A stretch of 8,740 nt of DNA from Candidatus Proteinoplasmatales archaeon SG8-5 (GTDB lineage Archaea; Thermoplasmatota; Thermoplasmata; SG8-5). Location: the NCBI GenBank assembly GCA_001595885.1, contig LSSH01000003.1, forward strand, positions 1 to 8,740, in the 5' to 3' direction. The notes beneath the pieces were generated by a model. That model had not been told where the DNA came from and made no database searches. It saw only the letters and a program-made list of their open reading frames with translations. Shown here one piece after another: positions 1 to 6,224 of the stretch. Numbering within the stretch: the first letter of the stretch is position 1; each line of letters opens with the position of its first letter. The translations under genes were made by a program, and so were the position numbers.

Positions 1-2
1 CA

Positions 3-83
3 GGCCTTGGGTTGTCGGGCTTTGCGATCCTGGTCTGTATGTTCACGGTAATGAACCGCACAACTATTCCCCCGAAGTCCTGA
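3..83 (+). CDS. Possible C-terminal fragment of a membrane protein (5' end outside window)
   Basis: The third + frame is open from the window edge to a TGA at 81-83 and encodes about 26 residues. They begin with a Gly/Leu-rich hydrophobic stretch containing FAILVCMFTVMN, followed by a short polar tail, RTTIPPKS. A membrane helix plus a short hydrophilic tail is what the end of an integral membrane protein looks like. The family cannot be named from so little sequence. A second + frame is also open here and runs on to about position 270, but it reads as low-complexity, non-protein-like sequence, so the third frame is preferred. The call rests on composition alone. Confidence 0.4.
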   Translation, partial: GLGLSGFAILVCMFTVMNRTTIPPKS

Positions 84-252
84 GGCTTCGAGCTGCTCAG
101 CCTATATCTGCACGTTGTGCGGCGACCATCTTGGTTTGCCGCTTTGAGACTAATTGCAGGACCTGGAAAACAATGCGTTCGGCTTGGTGGCGCAGTAAAA
201 CTGGCCTCGAATACCCTTTTATATCCAATGGGAATACCCAGCTTGATTCAGG
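84..252. other. Intergenic region upstream of the cation antiporter
   Basis: These 169 nt hold no convincing gene on either strand. The long antisense frame crossing it continues deep into the antiporter gene and is a shadow. The only signal I can support is the TATA-like box near 217-225. No tRNA-like cloverleaf or riboswitch-like fold was recognised by eye. Confidence 0.5.
217..225 (+). promoter_or_regulatory. Probable archaeal TATA box for the cation antiporter
   Basis: The sequence TTTTATATC is centred about 32 nt before the ATG at 253. With the usual archaeal spacing of about 25 nt from TATA centre to transcription start, the transcript would begin within a few nt of the start codon. 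No SD-like sequence precedes the ATG, which fits a very short leader or leaderless mRNA. Confidence 0.5.
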
Positions 253-1224
253 ATGTTTCTTGAGTTCGTTTTGATCATCGTAGGCCTCATCATCCTCTGG
301 AAGGGCAGCGACCTTACAGTTGACGCCGCCAAGAGGCTTGCCAAGAAGTTCAACATCTCCCACGCCGTTCTGGGCCTTACGCTGGTCTCGATAGGGACGT
401 CCCTGCCCGAGATCTTCACGAACGTGTACGTTGGCCTGAGGGTATATTCGGGGGCGGAGGTCGACGGCATCGCGGTCGGCGTCATCCTGGGCAGCCAGAT
501 AACCCAGATCACCCTGATATTGGGAACCGCGGCCCTCATAGGCACGATGTTCGCCAGGAGGCACACCTTTCGCAGGGAGGTGCCCATGCTCTTCATCGCC
601 CTCGGCGGGCTGTGGCTTTCCGCTCTGGATGGTCATGTCTATCCCTATGAGGCATTCGTCCTCATCGTCATATACTTCGGCTACCTCTATTATTTGAACA
701 GGTATCATCAGGTCGCCAACAACATCAAGCTGGAAATCAAAGAAAAGAAGCGGAAGCACATCAACGCGCCCAAGCAGCTGGCCCTGGCAGTCCTCGGCCT
801 CGCCCTCCTCATCATAGGCGGAAAGCTTGTCGTGGACAACGCAGAGTTGGTCGCCCAGCAGTTCAGGGTCTCCCAATCGCTCATCGCCATCGTCATCATC
901 GGTCCCGGCGCCGCACTTCCCGAGCTGACCGTGGCCATCTCCGGCATGAGGAAGAAGGCCTCCGGCATCTCCCTCGGCGCCCTGCTCGGCTCCAACATCA
1001 CCGACCCGATGTTCTCGTTCGGGGTTGGGGCCATCATCGCCGGCTATGAGTTTGAAGAGGCGCTGCTGTGGTTCGACATGCCCTTCTGGCTGATGGCCAC
1101 GTGCATCGCCGTCCTATTCATCTGGACCGGCCGACGCATAGGCCGCAAGAACAAGAAGGAAGGCCTGACCCTCGTTGGCCTCTTCGCCCTGTTCGTCATC
1201 CTGAAACTGTGGCTGTTCCTGTGA
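253..1224 (+). CDS. CaCA-family sodium/calcium (cation) antiporter
   Basis: This 323-residue polytopic membrane protein has the inverted-repeat architecture of the Ca2+:cation antiporter family (NCX_Mj/YrbG type), at about the family's usual length. The first half has KGSDLTVDAAKRLA (17-30) and the alpha-1 motif GTSLPE (48-53) followed by LGSQITQI (79-86). The second half repeats this as GGKLVVDNAELVA (189-201), GAALPE (219-224) and LGSNITDPMFSFG (245-257). A charged cytoplasmic loop (about 160-172, KEKKRKH) separates the halves. By analogy with NCX_Mj the acidic residues E53, E224 and D251 line the ion site. The alpha-1 Asn of the usual GSNxxN is Gln here (Q85), and the alpha-2 Thr-Ser of GTSLPE is Ala-Ala (220-221). 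The fold is therefore secure, but the ion exchanged (Na+/Ca2+, H+/Ca2+ or another cation) is not. The ATG was chosen because it directly opens the first membrane helix and lies just after a TATA box. Confidence 0.9.
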   Translation: MFLEFVLIIVGLIILWKGSDLTVDAAKRLAKKFNISHAVLGLTLVSIGTSLPEIFTNVYVGLRVYSGAEVDGIAVGVILGSQITQITLILGTAALIGTMFARRHTFRREVPMLFIALGGLWLSALDGHVYPYEAFVLIVIYFGYLYYLNRYHQVANNIKLEIKEKKRKHINAPKQLALAVLGLALLIIGGKLVVDNAELVAQQFRVSQSLIAIVIIGPGAALPELTVAISGMRKKASGISLGALLGSNITDPMFSFGVGAIIAGYEFEEALLWFDMPFWLMATCIAVLFIWTGRRIGRKNKKEGLTLVGLFALFVILKLWLFL

Positions 1225-1290
1225 TTCACGGCCCTGCTCGGGTTTCGTTTATTCACGGTTTCAAGCGGGATTGCGGCATAATTCTCAGAA
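1225..1290 (+). other. Intergenic spacer with T-rich stretch, possible weak terminator
   Basis: After the antiporter stop there is a T-rich segment (GGGTTTCGTTTATTC, 1239-1253), which could act as an archaeal T-tract terminator, but no run of five or more T is present. The octamer ATTCACGG occurs twice, at 1224-1231 and 1251-1258. Neither signal is strong. Confidence 0.25.
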
Positions 1291-1300
1291 AATTATTAAG
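1289..1300 (+). promoter_or_regulatory. Probable TATA box for the DUF3795 gene (leaderless start)
   Basis: The AT-rich string AAAATTATTAAG is preceded by CTCAG, which could belong to a BRE-like element. Its centre is about 28 nt before the ATG at 1324, which places transcription initiation at or next to the start codon. There is no SD complement before that ATG, so a leaderless mRNA is the simplest reading. Confidence 0.6.
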
Positions 1301-1323
1301 CCAGGCTTCTCCATGTTGGGGCA

Positions 1324-1743
1324 ATGGAGACCGAGCTCATCGCACCCTGCGGAATGAACTGCAACGTCTGCAGTGCCTATCTGGCATTTTCCCGGGACCT
1401 GCCCAAACGCAAGGGCAACGTCAAGTGCAAGGGCTGCCGCCCGCGCAATAAACAATGCGCCTTTGTGAAGAAGCGGTGCGGCGACAGGCTGATGAAGGCC
1501 GAGGTTCACTATTGCTATGAATGCGATGATTTTCCCTGCGAGCACGTTCGAAAGATCAGTGCAAAGTACGAGAAGAGGTGGGGAGTCAGCTTCATCGAGA
1601 ATCTGAAGTACATACAGGAGCACGGCGAGAAGAGGTTCCTTGCCAAAGAAAGGCGGAAGTGGAAGTGCGAGGTATGCGGTGGGACCGTCTGTATTCACAA
1701 TAAGAAATGCTATGACCACGAGCACGTTGAGACTTGGAAGTAA
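1324..1743 (+). CDS. DUF3795 family Cys-rich protein
   Basis: This 139-residue soluble protein has 14 cysteines, at residues 9, 13, 16, 35, 38, 45, 52, 64, 67, 72, 115, 118, 123 and 129. The opening APCGMNCNVCSAYLA, then CKGC, then CYECDDFPCEHV are hallmarks of DUF3795, an uncharacterised family common in anaerobic archaea and bacteria. The paired Cys motifs imply bound zinc or an iron-sulfur cluster; that is an inference and the ligand is unknown. A fourth Cys-rich element at the C-terminus (CEVCGGTVCIHNKKC) forms a rubredoxin/zinc-knuckle-like end after a basic helix (about residues 80-113). The start follows a TATA box at leaderless distance. It lies 25 nt upstream of the EamA gene on the same strand and probably heads that transcription unit. 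Biochemical role unknown. Confidence 0.85.
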   Translation: METELIAPCGMNCNVCSAYLAFSRDLPKRKGNVKCKGCRPRNKQCAFVKKRCGDRLMKAEVHYCYECDDFPCEHVRKISAKYEKRWGVSFIENLKYIQEHGEKRFLAKERRKWKCEVCGGTVCIHNKKCYDHEHVETWK

Positions 1744-1754
1744 TGAACCATGTA

Positions 1755-1762
1755 GGGGGTGA
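1755..1762 (+). promoter_or_regulatory. Strong Shine-Dalgarno site that supports a TTG start
   Basis: GGGGGTGA differs by one base from GGAGGTGA, the complement of the conserved 16S rRNA 3' end. It ends 6 nt before the TTG at 1769. This spacing favours TTG 1769 over the in-frame ATG at 1796, although GAGGAAAGG just before 1796 could serve as a weaker secondary site. Confidence 0.6.
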
Positions 1763-1768
1763 AAGCCT

Positions 1769-2689
1769 TTGGCAAAAACCGGAAAGAGGAAAGGAATGAG
1801 CACTGGCCAGTCGGATTCCCTGCTGCTCTTGACGGCGGCGATCTGGGGTTTTGCCTTCGTTGCCCAGCGAATGGGCATGGACCACATGGGCGCCTTTGGG
1901 TTCAACGGCATTCGGTTCCTCTTGGGGGCGTTAGCACTTCTGCCGTTCATACTATTCATGTCAAGAAAGAAGGACGGCCGCGAGGTCCTGATGCCCCCCG
2001 GGAAGCTCTTCATCTGGGGCGGTATCGCCGCCGGGGCCCTCGTCTTCCTGGGAGCGTCCTTCCAGCAGGTCGGCCTGATCTACACTACCGCGGGCAACGC
2101 GGGTTTCATCACCGGGCTGTACATGGTCATCGTACCTGTCATGGGGCTGGCCATAGGTCAGAGGACCTCGAAAGGCACGGTCTTGGGCGTGATCCTTGCG
2201 GTGATCGGTCTTTATTTCCTCAGTGTCACCGAGAACCTCACGATGTCCTGGGGCGACGCCCTGGTGCTGATCGGCGCCTTCTTCTGGGCTGCCCAGATCA
2301 TAGTCATCGGAAAGCTCTCGCCGTTGGTGGACACGCTCCGGCTGGCCTTTGCGGAATTCCTCATCTGCGCCCTCCTGAGCCTGGGTGTGGCCTTCGCATT
2401 CGAATCCACAACCTGGGAAGGGATATCCGGGGCGGCGATCCCGCTTATCTACGGAGGCCTGGCCTCCGTCGGGATAGCATATACGATCCAGGTCTTCGTG
2501 CAAAAGAGGGCACACCCTTCCCACGCCAGCATCATCATGGGCCTGGAGGCGGTCTTCGCGGTGTTGGGCGGCTGGTTGTTCCTCGGCGAGGTTTTATCAT
2601 TCAAAGCCTTCATCGGGTGCAGCCTCATGCTGGCAGGCATGCTGGTATCCCAGCTCTGGATAGTCAAGGAGCCAAAGGAAAGGAAATAA
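1769..2689 (+). CDS. EamA-domain (DMT superfamily) transporter
   Basis: This 306-residue membrane protein is likely a metabolite exporter of the drug/metabolite transporter superfamily, with two tandem EamA repeats and about ten membrane helices. Typical family signatures are AAIWGFAFVAQR in helix 1 (23-34), TTAGNAGFITGLYMVIVP (106-123) ending the first repeat, and SHASIIMGLEAVFAVLGGW (251-269) with FLGE (271-274) near the end of the second. The Lys/Arg-rich N-terminus (KTGKRK) and the charged C-terminal tail (KEPKERK) fit cytoplasmic ends. The TTG start is chosen for its strong SD. A start at the ATG at 1796 would remove only nine residues before the first helix. The gene sits 25 nt after the DUF3795 gene and 30 nt before the PAS gene on the same strand, so co-transcription is likely. 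The substrate cannot be told from sequence; family members move amino acids, nucleotides or other small metabolites. Confidence 0.9.
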   Translation: MAKTGKRKGMSTGQSDSLLLLTAAIWGFAFVAQRMGMDHMGAFGFNGIRFLLGALALLPFILFMSRKKDGREVLMPPGKLFIWGGIAAGALVFLGASFQQVGLIYTTAGNAGFITGLYMVIVPVMGLAIGQRTSKGTVLGVILAVIGLYFLSVTENLTMSWGDALVLIGAFFWAAQIIVIGKLSPLVDTLRLAFAEFLICALLSLGVAFAFESTTWEGISGAAIPLIYGGLASVGIAYTIQVFVQKRAHPSHASIIMGLEAVFAVLGGWLFLGEVLSFKAFIGCSLMLAGMLVSQLWIVKEPKERK

Positions 2690-2692
2690 GTA
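2684..2692 (+). promoter_or_regulatory. Possible TATA box for the PAS gene, overlapping the transporter stop codon
   Basis: AAATAAGTA overlaps the TAA stop of the EamA gene and is centred about 32 nt before the ATG at 2720. The PAS gene has no SD before its ATG, so a separate short-leader transcript from here is plausible. The match to a TATA consensus is modest. Confidence 0.3.
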
Positions 2693-2719
2693 ATCGGTAC
2701 TCATCTTTCCCCCGATAAT

Positions 2720-3085
2720 ATGAAGGGTAACATACCGGAGGAGATGCTCGCGGCGGTCCTGGACGCTCTGCCTGCGGAGCTGACGCTGACCGATGAGAAT
2801 GACAAGATCATAGCCTGGACCGAACCGACTAAGATATTCCAAAGGCCGGACGAAATCCTGGGGACCGATGTCCTCGATTGCCACTCGGAGAGGAGCCGGG
2901 ACCGTGTGCGGCAGCTCCTTGCCGACCTGAGGTCCGGCAAGACGGACATGGAATCGATGGTGGTGCCCAACAAGGATGAGAGGACGGGGGAGCCCATCAA
3001 GGTGCGCATCGACTACATCGCGGTGAGGGCGGCCGAGGGCGAGTATCTCGGGTGCCTGGAAGTGTGCAGGCTGGTCGAAGGGTAG
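2720..3085 (+). CDS. Single-domain PAS protein, DUF438 C-terminal type
   Basis: This small soluble protein of 121 residues is essentially one PAS domain. An N-terminal helix (EEMLAAVLDALPAEL, 7-21) leads to LTLTDENDKIIAW (21-33), then IFQRPDEILGTDVLDCH (39-55), a helix RVRQLLADLRSGKTD (62-76) and the closing strands VRIDYIAVR (95-103) and GEYLGCLEV (107-115). This order, in particular the I-G-x-x-V-x-x-CH segment before a lysine/arginine-rich helix and the final DYIAVR...YLGxLEV pattern, is that of the PAS domain found at the end of DUF438 proteins. The Cys54-His55 pair is conserved in that type and might bind a ligand or metal; that is inference. There is no kinase, HTH or cyclase output, so it would have to act on a partner. 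It is convergent with the STAND ATPase gene across a 59-nt gap. Confidence 0.8.
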   Translation: MKGNIPEEMLAAVLDALPAELTLTDENDKIIAWTEPTKIFQRPDEILGTDVLDCHSERSRDRVRQLLADLRSGKTDMESMVVPNKDERTGEPIKVRIDYIAVRAAEGEYLGCLEVCRLVEG

Positions 3086-3144
3086 TTATCTTGAGTGATT
3101 CTGATGTGTGATTATCCTCATCCGGGACGGGGCATGTAAGAGGA
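3086..3144. other. Convergent intergenic gap
   Basis: This 59-nt spacer separates the stop codons of the PAS gene and the STAND ATPase gene. The + strand opens with a TTATCTTGAGTGATT segment, but neither strand has a convincing T-tract. A short GGAC/GTCC inverted repeat with a 3-nt loop (3142-3152) overlaps the ATPase stop codon and is too small to call a terminator. Confidence 0.3.
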
Positions 3145-6100
3145 CTAGGTCCCCTTCAGTTCCTCCTCCAACATGTCCATCATGACCTTGTTTCCCAGTC
3201 CCTTGAAATACTCCAGGGCGGCTTCGAAACGCTCCCTTGCCTTCGGCCCGTCGCCCTTCGCCTTCCACAGCCTGCCTTCCTCCAGGTCGAGGTGAGCTAT
3301 CTCGTGCCTGTCCCCGCTGGCCTCGGATATGCCCCTGGCGTGGTTGAATCTCTCCAGGGCCTCGTCCCATTCCTCCCGCTCCCTGAGCACCAGGCCCATC
3401 GCCTTGTTGCTGATGGCCTCCTCAGCCTTGGACTTCAGGTCATCCGACATTTCAAGGGCCTTCTCGGCATTGGATCGCGCCAATTCGACGTCCCCTTTCC
3501 GGAGATGTGACTCGACCACCCCGAGGTAATTATGGATGGCGGGGCGCTTCTCCCCTATCTCGAGGGCCGTGGCCAGTCCCTGCTCGAAGTACTCCAGTGC
3601 CTGGTCTACATCCCCCTTTAACGAGTATATGCTGGCCATGTTATTGAGGGCCCCGCTCATGCCCGGTTTGTCCCCCACCTGCCGGTAGATGTCCAAGCTT
3701 CGTTTCACATATACCTCCGCCTCGTCGAGATTTCCCCTCAGATGATATATCGCTCCGATGTTGCAGGTGCCCACGGCGGTCCCCCGCTTGTCACCTATCT
3801 TCTCTCTGATCTCAAGGCTCTCGTGATAGTACTTCAGCGCCTCGTCGAAATTGCTGACGACAAGGTATATCGTCCCGATGTTGCCGATGGACACGGCCAT
3901 GTTGGCGATGTCCCCGGTTATCCTGAACAGTTCCATGCTCTTGTTCCAGTTCTCCAGGGCCTTGTCGATCTTCCCGGTATTAAACGAGATCAGGCCGATG
4001 TTGTTGAGCGACCTCGAGAGCCCTATCTTGTCGTTCAACTCCTCCCTCAGCTCGACGGCCTTTTCAAGATGTACGAATGCATCGTCCATCTGCCCCCTGT
4101 GCCACAGCATGGTTCCGAGGGAGTGATTGGCCATGGCGATCTCCGTCTTGTCATCGAACGACTCTGCGATCCTGAGGCTCTCCCTCAAGACCTCTTCGGA
4201 ATTCTGGAAATCCCCCTGCCTCATGTAAGCAAAGCCCTGAGTGGATAGTATCCTGGACTTCACTATGGTCTCATCGCCCTCAAGGAGTTCGAGGGCCCTG
4301 TTGCACTCCTCTAGGTTCTTCTCGTAGTCGCCCTTCTTCTCGTATATGATGGCCAGCTTCCTCTGGACGTCGGCCTTCTTCCTCTTGTCCGATTGCTTGT
4401 CCATAGCCTTCTGATATTCTTCGATCCCCGGCTCGAAATCTCCTATGAGGGTGTGAAGGTCGCCGAGTCTCTCGAACAGCTCTGCTTCCCTCTCGGCCCT
4501 GTCTTCCAGCTTCAGGTTCGGAAGTCTTTCCAGGGCCTTGTCGAAGAAGTCGATCGCCTGCTCGGTGGCAAACGTGTTCTCGGCCATATCTCCGGCCTGG
4601 CAGCAGTAATCGTAGGCCTTCTGGTGTTCGTTAGACAGAGAGAAATGTTTAGCCAGGTCGAACAAAACCTCGTCGAGCCTGTTTGCATAGGTGCTTTCGT
4701 AGTACTCTCCCAGGTTCCTGTGGTGTGCGGACCTCCATCGCTCCCCTATCCCGCCATAGATCACCTCTTGGAATATGGCATGACTGAATTCGGAGTTCCC
4801 GTTGTTGGCTACCACAATGCCCGTGCCCTGGAGTTCCCCCAGGGCTGCCGACGGGTCCTTCAGCGAGTCGATGGACAAGGCCACCTCACTGGCGAACACG
4901 CGGCCTATGCACGATGAATACTCCGCCATGGCCATGACGTCGGGCGTAAGCGTCCCCAACCTCCGGTGCACGACATCCTCCACTGTCGCCGGGATCGTAT
5001 AATCCTCGCTGACCAGTTGATACCCCCCGTCGGCTTTGACGATGATTTCCTCATCGTGCATGTGTCTGAGCATCTCTATTATGAAGAAGGGATTTCCCTC
5101 GCACTGCTCGGCCAGTTGTCCGATGAAGGCCTGCGGGAACTCATTATTAACGAACATCCCGTTCACCAAGGATGATACATCATCCCGGCCCATCTGCCCC
5201 AGGATTACCTCCGTTGAAACGCCCTCTTCGTCCATTCGCTCTATCGCTTCCTGGAGGATATCGCTTTCCTTGGGCCTCAATGTGCACACCAACAGTATCT
5301 TCTCTTTCCTGACATTCCTCGCCAGAAAATTAAGCACGAACAATGAGGAGGCATCGGCCCAATGAAGGTCCTCGAGTATGAGGACCAGGGGCTTTTCCCT
5401 TGTGATCCCAACGACCAGCTCCAGGACCTGGTTGGCAATCCTCAATCGCTCCTCCTCCAACTTGACGCCTTCCATGTCCCTTCGGACAAGGAACCTTGCG
5501 TCGAAAAGCTGCGAGATCGCATCACGGATCGCTGCGGTATCATCGACATCGGCTGACCCGGGTTCGAGCACTCCTTTGTCTTTCTCTTCGATTGCACGGA
5601 CAGTCTCCTTCACCATTTTCCTCATATCCGGGTGCTCGGCACCCCTGAACACGGCCGTCAGGAACAGGTGCGGTCCATGTTCCATCAGTATCTTCATATC
5701 ACCGTATTCGAGCCTTCCCAGACCAGCCTTACCGTCTCCGGAGGAATCGAATGAGTCCCTCACGAAATCCTGAACGGCCGAAAGCATGCCCGCGAAGATA
5801 TCGGCATCCATACCCTCCTCCCCGTCCAGAGAAGCTTTGGCCATGAGTTTTCCTTCCCGGTCAACCGCAAATATCTCGGTAAATGAGACATATTCCTGGT
5901 CGAGGAACAGCGGCTTGTCTATTCGCTCTTCGAGGCAATCAGAGAAAATGAGGAACGGCTGGAGGGTATCCATGGCGGCCGCGCCCGATAGTATCAGGGA
6001 TTCCTTATCTGGAATTATTGATTTGAATTCCTCTATCAACCTTGTCTTACCGATTCCTGCCTCCCCGGATATCAGTACCGTGCCGCCCTTTCCTGTGACC

Positions 6101-6177
6101 GCGTCATTGAGCTTGTCACGCAATTGCTCCAGTTCCCTGGCCCGACCGATAAGTTGTTGGTATGCAAAGTCTTCCAT
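3145..6177 (-). CDS. STAND/AAA_16-type ATPase with inserted sensory-like module and TPR array
   Basis: This is a large signalling-type ATPase of about 1010 residues, numbered from the ATG at 6177. The AAA_16 start IGRARELEQLRDKL (10-23) precedes Walker A GEAGIGKT (38-45). Walker B LVLILEDLHWAD (264-275), then CTLRP (298-302) and EGNPFFIIEMLR (360-371), are classic for MalT/adenylate-cyclase-like STAND NTPases. A winged-helix-like stretch follows (about 394-500), then TPRs to the C-terminus, ten of them (604-1003) in exact 40-residue register. Residues about 91-201, between Walker A and B, are extra and resemble a separate alpha/beta module. No LuxR-type HTH, kinase or cyclase output is present. 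The frame stays open up to an ATG at 6258, but 6177 is chosen because an SD (6185-6193) lies 7 nt upstream of it and the AT-rich promoter palindrome lies between the two starts. The protein is probably cytoplasmic and works by ATP-dependent oligomerisation; its ligand and partner are unknown. Confidence 0.88.
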   Translation of the reverse strand: MEDFAYQQLIGRARELEQLRDKLNDAVTGKGGTVLISGEAGIGKTRLIEEFKSIIPDKESLILSGAAAMDTLQPFLIFSDCLEERIDKPLFLDQEYVSFTEIFAVDREGKLMAKASLDGEEGMDADIFAGMLSAVQDFVRDSFDSSGDGKAGLGRLEYGDMKILMEHGPHLFLTAVFRGAEHPDMRKMVKETVRAIEEKDKGVLEPGSADVDDTAAIRDAISQLFDARFLVRRDMEGVKLEEERLRIANQVLELVVGITREKPLVLILEDLHWADASSLFVLNFLARNVRKEKILLVCTLRPKESDILQEAIERMDEEGVSTEVILGQMGRDDVSSLVNGMFVNNEFPQAFIGQLAEQCEGNPFFIIEMLRHMHDEEIIVKADGGYQLVSEDYTIPATVEDVVHRRLGTLTPDVMAMAEYSSCIGRVFASEVALSIDSLKDPSAALGELQGTGIVVANNGNSEFSHAIFQEVIYGGIGERWRSAHHRNLGEYYESTYANRLDEVLFDLAKHFSLSNEHQKAYDYCCQAGDMAENTFATEQAIDFFDKALERLPNLKLEDRAEREAELFERLGDLHTLIGDFEPGIEEYQKAMDKQSDKRKKADVQRKLAIIYEKKGDYEKNLEECNRALELLEGDETIVKSRILSTQGFAYMRQGDFQNSEEVLRESLRIAESFDDKTEIAMANHSLGTMLWHRGQMDDAFVHLEKAVELREELNDKIGLSRSLNNIGLISFNTGKIDKALENWNKSMELFRITGDIANMAVSIGNIGTIYLVVSNFDEALKYYHESLEIREKIGDKRGTAVGTCNIGAIYHLRGNLDEAEVYVKRSLDIYRQVGDKPGMSGALNNMASIYSLKGDVDQALEYFEQGLATALEIGEKRPAIHNYLGVVESHLRKGDVELARSNAEKALEMSDDLKSKAEEAISNKAMGLVLREREEWDEALERFNHARGISEASGDRHEIAHLDLEEGRLWKAKGDGPKARERFEAALEYFKGLGNKVMMDMLEEELKGT
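3169..4368 (-). repeat. Ten 120-nt units encoding TPRs in exact 40-residue register
   Basis: Ten consecutive repeats of 40 codons encode TPR hairpins with no insertion or deletion between units. The shared pattern is a first helix ending ...NIGxIY, a G-D/N-x-D-x-A turn, a second helix ExxxKSLEI and a linker ending GDK. At DNA level the register can be followed by eye: CCGATGTTG recurs at 3755, 3875 and 3995, and CTCGTCGA at 3721 and 3841 (CTTGTCGA at 3961), each 120 nt apart. The 40-residue period is longer than the canonical 34 and resembles LGN/Pins-type TPRs. One or two less regular TPR-like hairpins precede this array in the protein. Confidence 0.85.
5574..5907 (-). other. Inserted alpha/beta module between Walker A and Walker B
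   Basis: This segment encodes residues 91-201 of the ATPase as numbered from 6177. It contains the strand EIFAVDREGKLMAKA (101-115), a helix DADIFAGMLSAVQDFVRDSF (124-143), the strand pair LGRLEYGDMKILMEHG (153-168) and HLFLTAVFRG (170-179), and a final helix DMRKMVKETVRAIEEK (184-199). The strand-helix-strand-strand-helix order and the LEYGDxKIL...LFLTAV strands resemble roadblock/longin-type (profilin-like) sensory domains. That assignment is by eye. The boundaries are approximate. Confidence 0.5.
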
Positions 6178-6184
6178 CGTGAAG

Positions 6185-6193
6185 CTCCCCCTC
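6185..6193 (-). promoter_or_regulatory. Shine-Dalgarno site that sets the STAND ATPase start
   Basis: Read on the - strand this is GAGGGGGAG, purine-rich and close to the GAGG core, ending 7 nt before the ATG at 6177. The alternative ATG at 6258 lies upstream of the likely promoter and has a less convincing context. Confidence 0.55.
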
Positions 6194-6224
6194 GTGTGTG
6201 TTTGATTGGTAATGGGATTTCCAT

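Noticed and set aside
97..876. Long - strand frame opposite the cation antiporter
   Set aside because: It is antisense to a clear membrane-protein gene, reads as charged low-similarity sequence and follows from high third-position GC. The + strand has unmistakable CaCA motifs.
1224..1258. Direct repeat ATTCACGG flanking a 19-nt spacer, considered as an attachment or operator site
   Set aside because: Eight bases repeated once in a spacer can occur by chance, and no integrase or regulator is nearby.
1285..2013. Long - strand frame across the DUF3795 and EamA genes
   Set aside because: It crosses two well-supported + strand genes and the gap between them and has no recognisable domain.
1759..2718. 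319-codon + strand frame overlapping the EamA gene
   Set aside because: It is the frame shifted from a ten-helix transporter and gives a His/Arg/Gly-rich sequence typical of a shadow. The GTG at its start is part of the SD for the TTG at 1769.
3742..4248. + strand frame opposite the TPR array
   Set aside because: Its own repeat-like appearance is only the reverse complement of the 120-nt TPR repeats.
3169..4368. Regular 120-nt repeats considered as a CRISPR or satellite array
   Set aside because: The units are coding, diverged at most positions and translate to TPR hairpins. There are no identical short repeats with unique spacers.
3145..6177. MalT/LuxR-family transcription activator
   Set aside because: The ATPase and TPR parts fit, but the C-terminus ends in a TPR helix with no LuxR-type HTH.
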